This document shows, piece after piece, positions 8,248-15,171 of a stretch of DNA of 17,726 bases; position 1 is the first letter of the stretch, and the number at the start of each line of letters is the position of its first letter. Both the position numbers and the translations under genes were made by a program. Location: assembly GCA_047618565.1 (NCBI GenBank), contig JBLHKW010000114.1, positions 1 through 17,726 on the forward strand, read 5' to 3'. Source of the stretch: JBLHKW01 sp047618565 (lineage in GTDB: Bacteria > Planctomycetota > UBA1135 > GCA-002686595). The notes below the pieces were generated by a model, which was given only the letters and a program-made list of their open reading frames with translations, did not search any database and was not told the origin of the DNA.

Positions 8248-8466
8248 ATGGCACGCAGCCGCAGCAAAGGCAACAACCGCTCGACGTCCCGCAAGGTGGA
8301 CGAGGCCCCGAGCGCGTCTTCGGACGAGATCGAGGTGCTCGAGGAGGAGGCCGGCCTGTCCATGGAGGACGGGATCGCCATCGTCACCGGCATCATGCTG
8401 ATCATCGCAATCCTGATGGTCGACTATGAGCTGGGCTCGAGCTACGGCACCGGGGTCTTCTTCTAG
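8248..8466 (+). CDS. Small single-span membrane protein, unknown function
   Basis: This 72-residue protein has a basic, Ser-rich N-terminus (MARSRSKGNNRSTSRK), then an acidic stretch (SDEIEVLEEEAG). One transmembrane helix follows (about residues 43-58, IAIVTGIMLIIAILMV), and the protein ends in a short polar tail with a terminal FF. A good Shine-Dalgarno (GGAG at 8237-8240) precedes the ATG. It begins 33 bp after the coiled-coil gene and ends 27 bp before a strong terminator, so it is the last gene of that unit. By the positive-inside rule the basic N-terminus would be cytoplasmic. I do not recognise the family; the spacing, ribosome site and terminator make it a credible gene. Confidence 0.78.
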   Translation: MARSRSKGNNRSTSRKVDEAPSASSDEIEVLEEEAGLSMEDGIAIVTGIMLIIAILMVDYELGSSYGTGVFF

Positions 8467-8493
8467 ATCTCCCAGGCCGCCCTTTTGATTCGG

Positions 8494-8529
8494 ACAGGGG
8501 TCGCGCTCACGCGCGGCCCCTGTTTTTTT
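8494..8529 (+). terminator. Rho-independent terminator
   Basis: A 13-bp stem (8494-8506 with 8511-8523, one G-U pair) closes a TCAC loop, and seven T residues run at 8523-8529. It lies 27 bp after the small membrane protein stop and separates that unit from mreB. Confidence 0.92.
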
Positions 8530-8658
8530 GCCGGCGCGGCCCGGGCGATCCAGATTCGGTGCGTCCCAGAAATAGGTATTCGTTCGAGATGCCGACCGGT
8601 TGCGCTCGTGGGACTGGCTTCCGCAGAAAAACAGACGCGGTTACCGCTCTGCACTCGC

Positions 8659-8686
8659 TTGCATGTGCCGAACGTAGGGCTACACT
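8659..8686 (+). promoter_or_regulatory. Probable promoter of the mre/rod cluster
   Basis: TTGCAT (8659-8664) and TACACT (8681-8686) are 16 bp apart in a stretch less GC-rich than its surroundings, just downstream of a terminator, so a new promoter is expected here. Transcription would begin near 8693, giving a leader of about 60 nt with GAGGAG at 8735-8740 before the mreB ATG. The remainder of the 8467-8752 gap holds the terminator and no gene that I can see. Confidence 0.5.
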
Positions 8687-8752
8687 CCGGGCAACCTTCG
8701 CGCCGAAGTCTTCGTCGCTAAAATCACCACTTCCGAGGAGCGATTCGCACCA

Positions 8753-9817
8753 ATGGTCAGCGTCTTCAAGCCGATGGAATGGGCCTTTGGGCATCTCTCC
8801 GTCGACATGGGCATCGATCTGGGAACGGCCAACACCCTCGTCTGTGTCAAGGGCCGCGGGATCATCCTGAACGAGCCCAGTGTCGTCGCGGTCAAGAAGG
8901 GCACCAACGAGGTGCTACTCGATGGTATGGCAGTGGGCAACACCGCCAAGGCCATGCTCGGAAAGACGCCCGGTTCGATCGAGGCGATCCGTCCGTTGCG
9001 CCACGGCGTCATCGCTGACTTCGACGTGACGGAGAAGATGCTGCGCTACTTCATCACCAAGGTGCATGAAGGGCGTCACTGGGTGAAGCCGCAGGTCGTC
9101 ATCGCGGTACCCGTGGGCATCACGGCCGTGGAACGGCGCGCGGTCATCCACTCGGCCGAGCGCGCCGGCGCACGGCGCGTCTATCTGATCGACGAGCCGA
9201 TGGCGGCGGGGATCGGCTGCGACATGCCGGTCACCGAAGCGCGCGGTTCGCTCGTGGTGGACATCGGTGGGGGTACGACGGAAATCGCGGTGCTCTCCCT
9301 GGCAGGTGCTGTCGTATCGACGTCCCTGCGGATCGCTGGCGACGACATGGACGAGGCGATCATCGCCCACCTGCGGCGCCACCACAACTTGCTGATCGGC
9401 GAGCAGACCTCCGAACGCATCAAGCTGACGATCGGTTCCGCCTGGCCGATGGAGCAGGAACTCTCCATGGAGGTCGCCGGTCGCGACTCGATCCAGGGGC
9501 TTCCGCGCCGGACCACCGTGACCTCGATCGAGATACGCGAGGCCCTGGAACATCCCGTACGCCTTATCTGCGAGTCGATCCGTGGCATCCTCGAAGAGGC
9601 GCCGCCCGAGATCTCCGCGGACCTGGTCGACACGGGTGTGACCCTCGTGGGCGGTGGCGCGCTGCTCTATGGCATCGCCAGCGCGATCGCGGATCACCTG
9701 GGGGTGCCGTGCCGCGTCTCGGAAGACCCGCTTACCGCTGTGGCGCGTGGTACGGGGATCTTCCTCGACAAGCTCGACGTCTTTTCGCGCGTCCTCGCCG
9801 CGGAAGAAGGCGACTGA
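8753..9817 (+). CDS. mreB: Rod shape-determining protein MreB
   Basis: Actin-like ATPase whose membrane-bound filaments direct lateral cell-wall synthesis. Its 354 residues fit the family (about 345). After a short amphipathic N-terminus (VSVFKPMEWAFGHL), likely the membrane-binding helix, come the nucleotide motifs. These are phosphate 1 (GIDLGTANTLVCVKGRGI, about residue 20), the nearly invariant ILNEPSVVAV, connect 1 (PVGITAVERRAV, LIDEPMAAGIG), phosphate 2 (VVDIGGGTTEIAVLS, about 168) and adenosine (LVGGGALLYGI, about 299). Nothing essential is missing. It opens a run of wall-elongation genes reaching 16347. The ATG has GAGGAG 12 bp upstream, a slightly long spacing. Confidence 0.97.
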   Translation: MVSVFKPMEWAFGHLSVDMGIDLGTANTLVCVKGRGIILNEPSVVAVKKGTNEVLLDGMAVGNTAKAMLGKTPGSIEAIRPLRHGVIADFDVTEKMLRYFITKVHEGRHWVKPQVVIAVPVGITAVERRAVIHSAERAGARRVYLIDEPMAAGIGCDMPVTEARGSLVVDIGGGTTEIAVLSLAGAVVSTSLRIAGDDMDEAIIAHLRRHHNLLIGEQTSERIKLTIGSAWPMEQELSMEVAGRDSIQGLPRRTTVTSIEIREALEHPVRLICESIRGILEEAPPEISADLVDTGVTLVGGGALLYGIASAIADHLGVPCRVSEDPLTAVARGTGIFLDKLDVFSRVLAAEEGD

Positions 9818-9893
9818 GCGGCGTCCTGTCCCGCGCCGTGGCTTGCCCTGCGATGCAAGGCGATGTGGCGGGGCGGCATGCTGAGGTGATCCC

Positions 9894-11303
9894 GTGAACC
9901 TCATCCGTTCGCGAAGTCTGCTGCTCCTGCTCGGACTCGGGCTGGCGGTACTGGCGCTGCGCCCGTTTCCTGTCGTGGACCGGGCCCTGAGCCTGGCCCT
10001 CGTCCCGTGCCGCTTCCTGGCCGAACTGTCGGTCCCGGTCGAGTGGTTGCAGGATCGCGGCGCGCAAGCGGCGGAGTCACGTGTGCCGGTCGACTTTGCC
10101 GCGGAGCTGGGGCAGCACGCCGCTCTGGAACGCATGGTCCAGGCCTCCGCCTTGCCGGCGACGTTCAGTATCCCTGCGGGCGCCAGCGCTGTGCACGGCG
10201 AGGTCGTGGGGCGCGATCCGCGGGACCTGGATCGTGTACGGCTGCGGGTCGAGGGATGCCGCGGTCTCGTGGTGGGTCTCCCGGTGGTCAGTGGCGACTG
10301 GTTCGTCGGAGTGGTCGAGGCTGTCGATGAACCCGTCGAGGGCACGGGCTGCAATCTGTGGTTGCGGTTGATCACGGGCCAGGACGAGCGCATAGCGGCG
10401 CGCGTGGAATCCACAGCCGAGGCCGAGGTCGCAGGTCAGGCCTCGTGTCGGCTGGTCGTGGGCGGCCTGGCGCCACGCGCCGACATGGCCTACCTCGACA
10501 TTCACAATCCGTCCCGCCGCGACGTGCGCTCCGGCAGGGTGGTCGTGGACGAACGCCCCGAGCTCGGCTCGCGCTACACGGGCCTGGCCAACGGGGCCTG
10601 GTTGGGGGACCTCGTCTCCGAGCAGGTGGCCGGAAAGGACGTGCTCGGGATCCGGCCCGGTCTCGACTATGGATCGGGTCTCTACCAGGTACTCATCCTC
10701 TTTCCCGAGGGCCGGGCACGGACCATCGATCACCAGTCGCCGCTCGTGCTCGAGGACGACGCGTGGTGCGACGTGAGACGCTTCCTGCGTGCCGAGCCCT
10801 CCGCGTGGCGCGAGGGCGTCTGGGTCTCCGGTGGCCGTCGAGACGGCATCATCGTCGGCTCGGCCGTGGCCGCCGGCGCAAGGCTGTGCGGTCGGGTCGG
10901 GCAGGTCGGGGTCATGCGCTCCAGCGTGCACGAACTGGGCGATCCCGGGCTGGCCATCGCCGTGGTGGCCGCGGTCGGCAGCGGTGACGGCGCGTACCCG
11001 TTTGTCATGGGGCGCATCGAGAGCGAGGGGCGCCTGGCCGACGGGCGCGTGGCCTTCCGCTGGGACGCGACCGTGCCGATCGCCGGTGTTTCCACGGACC
11101 CGCCCGTCGCCGCCGAGTTATGGACGGGGTCCGGGGAGCCGGGCGTTCCGCGTGGACTCTGGGTCGGCAGCGTCGACCTCCCGCGCGGACCGGGTCCGCA
11201 CACGCTTCACGTCAAACCGCCCCCGGCGATGGCGCGCGCCGGTGCATGGCGCGTGCGCGTCGTCCCGACCAATGGCGGTCCCGCCGTGGCAGGGGGAGCC
11301 TGA
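9894..11303 (+). CDS. mreC: Divergent MreC-like protein with two barrel-like segments
   Basis: Probable periplasmic scaffold connecting MreB to PBP2 and RodA; 469 residues, longer than typical MreC (about 280-370). The GTG start has a good Shine-Dalgarno (GAGG, 9883-9886). An N-terminal anchor (LLLLLGLGLAVLALRPF) is followed by only a short helical stretch in place of MreC's clear coiled coil. Residues about 100-170 look like the MreC beta domain: GEVVGRDPRDLDRVRL, GLVVGLPVVSG and FVGVVEAVDE. A second similar stretch lies at about 309-365 (SGGRRDGIIVGSAVAAG, LCGRVGQVGVMRSS, LGDPGLAIAVV). Residues about 370-460 are an extra beta-rich tail. Overall similarity is weak, and the call leans on position: after mreB and overlapping an mreD-like gene by one base. 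The name is an inference from synteny plus the barrel motif. Confidence 0.7.
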   Translation: MNLIRSRSLLLLLGLGLAVLALRPFPVVDRALSLALVPCRFLAELSVPVEWLQDRGAQAAESRVPVDFAAELGQHAALERMVQASALPATFSIPAGASAVHGEVVGRDPRDLDRVRLRVEGCRGLVVGLPVVSGDWFVGVVEAVDEPVEGTGCNLWLRLITGQDERIAARVESTAEAEVAGQASCRLVVGGLAPRADMAYLDIHNPSRRDVRSGRVVVDERPELGSRYTGLANGAWLGDLVSEQVAGKDVLGIRPGLDYGSGLYQVLILFPEGRARTIDHQSPLVLEDDAWCDVRRFLRAEPSAWREGVWVSGGRRDGIIVGSAVAAGARLCGRVGQVGVMRSSVHELGDPGLAIAVVAAVGSGDGAYPFVMGRIESEGRLADGRVAFRWDATVPIAGVSTDPPVAAELWTGSGEPGVPRGLWVGSVDLPRGPGPHTLHVKPPPAMARAGAWRVRVVPTNGGPAVAGGA

Positions 11304-11830
11304 TGCTCGCACGCCTGACTCCGTGGGTCATGCTCATCATCTGGAGCAGCTGGGCCGCCGCCGCACAGGGCCTGCTCGCGCAGCCCGATCGCATGGCGCT
11401 CTGGGTCCCCGATCTGAGTCTGCTGCTGCTGCTCGCCTGCGCGGCGCGCTTCGATTCAGGGGATGTCCCGAAGGCCGCACTGGTCATCGCTCTCGGTCGG
11501 GTGGCCTTCAGTGTCGAACCGCCCGCCGCGCTGCTGGTGGCATTTCTGGCCACCAGCGTGCTCGTACTCGGTGTGCGCTCGGTGGCGCAGGTCAACGGGG
11601 CCTTCGTGCGCGTGAGCCTGGCCGTGGTCTGTTCCTGGTCCCTGGGCGCATGGCTGGTGTTCGTTCACGTGGTCCGTGTGCAGCGCATGGGAGGCGACGC
11701 ACCGCTCTCACTCGCTTTCGCCCTCGACCTGTGGCGTGGGGCCTTGACCACCGGCGTGGCAGCCGTGCTCGTGGGTCCCACCCTGGCCTACCTGCCGGGA
11801 CTGACCAACCTGCGGAGACGCCAGTGGTAG
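11303..11830 (+). CDS. mreD: MreD-like integral membrane protein
   Basis: Small polytopic membrane protein of 175 residues, the usual MreD length (about 160-180). About five hydrophobic helices can be read: near LTPWVMLIIWSSW, MALWVPDLSLLLLLACAAR, AALLVAFLATSVLVLGV, VSLAVVCSWSLGAWLVFVHV and ALTTGVAAVLVGPTLAYL. MreD sequences diverge strongly, so the call rests on length, topology and position between the MreC-like gene and PBP2. The ATG at 11303 shares its A with the preceding TGA stop and has AGGGGGAG just upstream, which signals translational coupling. Its own stop overlaps the PBP2 start by 7 bp. The frame is open further upstream but lies inside mreC. Confidence 0.75.
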   Translation: MLARLTPWVMLIIWSSWAAAAQGLLAQPDRMALWVPDLSLLLLLACAARFDSGDVPKAALVIALGRVAFSVEPPAALLVAFLATSVLVLGVRSVAQVNGAFVRVSLAVVCSWSLGAWLVFVHVVRVQRMGGDAPLSLAFALDLWRGALTTGVAAVLVGPTLAYLPGLTNLRRRQW

Positions 11831-14800
11831 AGCGCCGTTTCGCCCCGGTGATCGTCTGCGTGGCTCTGGCCTTCCTTGGACTGGGTCTGCGTCTGTTCCA
11901 GGTGCAGGTCCTGCAGTACGAGATCTGGGCCAGCGAGGCGGTCAATCTGGTTCGGGAAGGCACGATCGAGCCCCACAGGCGCGGCAAGATCCGGGACCGC
12001 AAGGGACGTGTGATCGCGACCGACGAGCTGGTCTACGAGGTCGAGTTCGTCTGGCGTCAGTTCCGTCGCGGGCATCCGCTGGGGCAGGTGGCCCAGATGC
12101 GCTCGTTGTTGCTGATGCGACCCGTCTCCCTGGCGGAGACCTGCGAGCAGCTGTTCACGTGGGCTGACGAGCTGATTCACCTGTCGCCCGCGGACATCGA
12201 CGCTTTCGGCGGCGGCGCGGAGGTCTTCGTTCAGAGCTTGCAGGTGCCCGCATCCACGGAGTCTTCCGCGGATCGACGCTGGGCGCGCGCGGGGGATCTG
12301 CACTACTACGTGAAGGCCTTGCTCGACCTGGACCGTGGTGAAGCGCGTCGGGTGAGCAAGATGGAGGACCCCGAGCTGCGTCGCCTCTCGTATCTCGAGC
12401 TGGCCGCGCGTGTGCGCGGCGTGACCTCCTCGGCCGTGCGCGAGGACCTCTACCGACGGCTCGACGAGTCCGTCGTTCACCTCGGTGGCCTGGCCCGGGC
12501 GCTCGGGCTCGAGGACCGTGGCGAGCAGAGCGGACTGATGCGACTGGTCCAGCAGATCGAGGGCACGCGCCGTGGGGTCGAGGACAGCACCGCCGATGAC
12601 CTCTTCCAGAAGGCCACCGGCTTCGGTGCCTGGCGCGTGCACTCGCGCAACCTGGCGCGCATCGATCTGGACTGGCTCAGGCGTTGTCTCTACTGGGACG
12701 AGGCGCGCCTCGATCAGTGGGTGCTGGACCGCGGCGGTCTCTGGCCGCGCATCGTCGACAGCTACCTGGCCGGGCACACCCTGGCGCGCTTCAAGGTCGG
12801 CGCCAGCGAGCCGGGGAACCGCGTGCTGAGTGCCCTGCTGCACTTCTTCCAGCCTCCCGAGCGCCGCTCCGGTGTGCATGCGGCCACGCCGCGTGACTGG
12901 CGTACCTCCGATGAGCTGGTGGTGCTGTCCACCCTGGACCAGAACTTCACGGGCACGCCCCGGGGCAGCGGTGGATCCATGACGCGCGTCTTGCCGGTAC
13001 AGGATGAAGACCTGCGGCGCGCACATCCGCCGTCCGATGTGGCGCTGGTGACGGAGGTGCTTGCACGCACCTGGCGCGATTCACCTGCGTATTCCGGCGA
13101 GCGCATACAGGAGTGCGCCGAAACCCTGGTCGAGCTGGCCGGGCGTTCGCGCATGACCTGGCATGCGCACGAAATCGATGACATTCGGTCGATCCTGAAG
13201 ACGTGGAACCAGCGTCTGCAGGCAGAGATCGCGCGCCGCATGGACCGCCTCGCGGGTGCGGGTGAGGTCGTGACCCTGTTGCCGGCCTCGGTCAAGGTGG
13301 CCACCGAGGAGCGCGCGTACGTCGTGCGTGACCGCGGTGCGCGCCCCACGCGCCTGGCCTCCGATCCGGGCTACGATCTGGTGCAGCTGGTCACGCGCTA
13401 CCCCAGGCGCTACGCGGGCTTCGTCGTGCGCAATCGCACCCGACGCGCGGTGGTTCAGTACGACTTTCCCGAGGGGGACGTGCCGGTCGCGAACGAGTTG
13501 ATCGGGCGCGTGCGTTCCCCGTATCTCGCACGCCTGCTCGAACAGCGTGCCGAAGAGCTCGAGCTACACGGACTGCAGACTCAGCTGCGCCGGACGGAGC
13601 AGGACGAACCGCGAATTCGCGAGCTCATCAACCAGCTTGTGCGTGCGGATGAGTTTCGGGGCGGGAGCGGCATCGAGGCCTACTTCGATCCCGAGTTACG
13701 AGGGAAGAACGGGTACCGGGAGACGCAGGGTCTTCAGGATCGGCGCAACGGGAAGCGCAAGCCGATCTTTGAGCCGCCCGTCGATGGCGAAGACCTGACG
13801 CTGACCCTCGACCTGGATCTGCAGCGCGCGGCACAGGACGTGCTTTTACACCCGGATCCGCTGCCGGAGTCGGACCTGCTCGGGGATCCGGTCTGGCTTG
13901 CGCAGCCGGTGGGCGCGATCGTGTTGCTCACTCCGGAGGGGGATGTGCTCGCGGCAGCGTCCGTGCCCGTACGACCCGGGCAACCTGGACCCAACCAGGA
14001 CGGTGAGGCTGCGTTCGCCATCGACCGCACTCTGCGCAGGCCGCGCGGCGAGCCGCCCGGATCGGTCTTCAAGCCCTTCGTCGCAGCCTGGGCGCTGCAG
14101 TATGGCGGGTTGGATCCAAACGCGCGGCTGGTGCCGTGCCAGGTCGAAGGCTCGGAGGCCGCGCACTACGGCGGCGTGCACTGCCACGCGAGGAACGGAC
14201 ATTCCACGGACGCCGGTGGTTCGATCAATCTCAGCACCGCGCTGCACAAGTCCTGCAACAGCTACTTCGCCTTTCTGGGGGAGCGGTACATGGACTCCGA
14301 CGCGTTCCGTGAGATGGCCTCGACCTACGGCTTCGGTCAGCCGGTTGGCGTGCGCTCCCATGGCGACCTGCGCTCGGGCTGGGTCGAGAACTACCTGTTC
14401 GACGGACCTCTGGCGGCGACGGGCACCGAGATGCGCGATGTCGAGCGCCAGCGCCTCGGAAACGGGCTATCGCACATCGACGTGACGCCCATGCAGGTCG
14501 CGCGCGCCTACGCGGGCCTGGCGACGGGCAGCTTGCCCGAATTGCGGCTGGTGCGCTCCTCGGGGGAGGGCACCAGCCGCGTGCGCTCGCGCCCCCTGCC
14601 GATCGAGCCCCAGCACCTGCGGCGCATTCAGGAGGCGCTGCGCAACGTCGTCGCTTCGAGTGGTGGCACCGGCAACGGCAAGGGACTGGGGCAGGCGCAG
14701 CTGGGCTTCGAGCTCGCGGCCAAGACCGGTAGCGCGGACTACAAAGTGGGTCCTGTGCCGAATTACCCGCTGGCGAGCAACGCTCCTGGCGAGCCGATCC

Positions 14801-15009
14801 AATGGGTGGACGGGATGCGCAAGCACACCTGGATCGCCGGGTGGTTCCCCGCATCCGAGCCGCGCGCGATCCTGGTCGTCTACGTGCACGACACCTCGTC
14901 GACGTCCAGTCACGGCGCGGTGTACCTGGCGGGACAATTCCTGCGGCAGCCCGCGCTGCAGGACTTCCTGCTCGAGGAAGGCGTGGCCCTCAACTTCGAG
15001 GGTCGCTGA
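11824..15009 (+). CDS. mrdA: Giant PBP2-type peptidoglycan transpeptidase with central insertion
   Basis: Class B penicillin-binding protein that crosslinks peptidoglycan during elongation, partner of RodA. It has 1061 residues, against about 630 in E. coli PBP2. GTG at 11824 follows GGAG (11814-11817) by 6 bp and overlaps the mreD stop. One transmembrane helix (about 8-24) precedes the class B motif RRGKIRDRKGRVIATD (about 53-68). A roughly 420-residue region of mostly charged, helical character with no motif I recognise follows (about 75-510). The pedestal elements then resume (VTRYPRRYAGF about 524; GSGIEAYFDPELRGKNG about 613; LTLTLDLDLQ about 658). The catalytic motifs are Ser747-V-F-Lys750, Ser810-Cys-Asn812 and Lys967-Thr-Gly-Ser970, all intact. 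The reading frame is unbroken and its codon use matches its neighbours, so the insertion looks native. Confidence 0.93.
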   Translation: MVERRFAPVIVCVALAFLGLGLRLFQVQVLQYEIWASEAVNLVREGTIEPHRRGKIRDRKGRVIATDELVYEVEFVWRQFRRGHPLGQVAQMRSLLLMRPVSLAETCEQLFTWADELIHLSPADIDAFGGGAEVFVQSLQVPASTESSADRRWARAGDLHYYVKALLDLDRGEARRVSKMEDPELRRLSYLELAARVRGVTSSAVREDLYRRLDESVVHLGGLARALGLEDRGEQSGLMRLVQQIEGTRRGVEDSTADDLFQKATGFGAWRVHSRNLARIDLDWLRRCLYWDEARLDQWVLDRGGLWPRIVDSYLAGHTLARFKVGASEPGNRVLSALLHFFQPPERRSGVHAATPRDWRTSDELVVLSTLDQNFTGTPRGSGGSMTRVLPVQDEDLRRAHPPSDVALVTEVLARTWRDSPAYSGERIQECAETLVELAGRSRMTWHAHEIDDIRSILKTWNQRLQAEIARRMDRLAGAGEVVTLLPASVKVATEERAYVVRDRGARPTRLASDPGYDLVQLVTRYPRRYAGFVVRNRTRRAVVQYDFPEGDVPVANELIGRVRSPYLARLLEQRAEELELHGLQTQLRRTEQDEPRIRELINQLVRADEFRGGSGIEAYFDPELRGKNGYRETQGLQDRRNGKRKPIFEPPVDGEDLTLTLDLDLQRAAQDVLLHPDPLPESDLLGDPVWLAQPVGAIVLLTPEGDVLAAASVPVRPGQPGPNQDGEAAFAIDRTLRRPRGEPPGSVFKPFVAAWALQYGGLDPNARLVPCQVEGSEAAHYGGVHCHARNGHSTDAGGSINLSTALHKSCNSYFAFLGERYMDSDAFREMASTYGFGQPVGVRSHGDLRSGWVENYLFDGPLAATGTEMRDVERQRLGNGLSHIDVTPMQVARAYAGLATGSLPELRLVRSSGEGTSRVRSRPLPIEPQHLRRIQEALRNVVASSGGTGNGKGLGQAQLGFELAAKTGSADYKVGPVPNYPLASNAPGEPIQWVDGMRKHTWIAGWFPASEPRAILVVYVHDTSSTSSHGAVYLAGQFLRQPALQDFLLEEGVALNFEGR

Positions 15010-15024
15010 GCTCGGCGGTAATAC

Positions 15025-15040
15025 CCCCGGCGCACCGGGG
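15025..15040 (+). other. Small GC hairpin between PBP2 and rodA
   Basis: CCCCGG (15025-15030) and CCGGGG (15035-15040) can pair around a CGCA loop, 15 bp after the PBP2 stop. Only two T residues follow, so it is not a good intrinsic terminator. It could slow transcription or protect the mRNA end. It also sits just before the alternative rodA GTG at 15046. Confidence 0.35.
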
Positions 15041-15171
15041 TTGCCGTGGACGCGCAGATCCACGGATACGGGCGCGGCTCGCGGCTGGTAGGATCGAAGC
15101 GGATCCGGTCCTCGCGTGCTCCGCCAGCTGCTGCAGGGCGCGCGACCCCACGATCCCCCGGCAATACCACC

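Noticed and set aside
8915..10414. 499-residue open frame on the minus strand
   Set aside because: It is antisense to mreB and the mreC-like gene and has no recognisable motif.
10789..11823. Upstream extension of the PBP2 frame by 345 codons
   Set aside because: It lies inside the mreC-like and mreD-like genes. The added sequence is Arg/Ser/Pro-rich, and GTG 11824 has a well-placed ribosome site right before the transmembrane anchor.
15046..15171. 42-codon N-terminal extension of rodA
   Set aside because: Arg/Pro/Ser-rich with no membrane segment; starting at 15172 gives the usual RodA length. It is not fully excluded, since neither start has a strong ribosome site.
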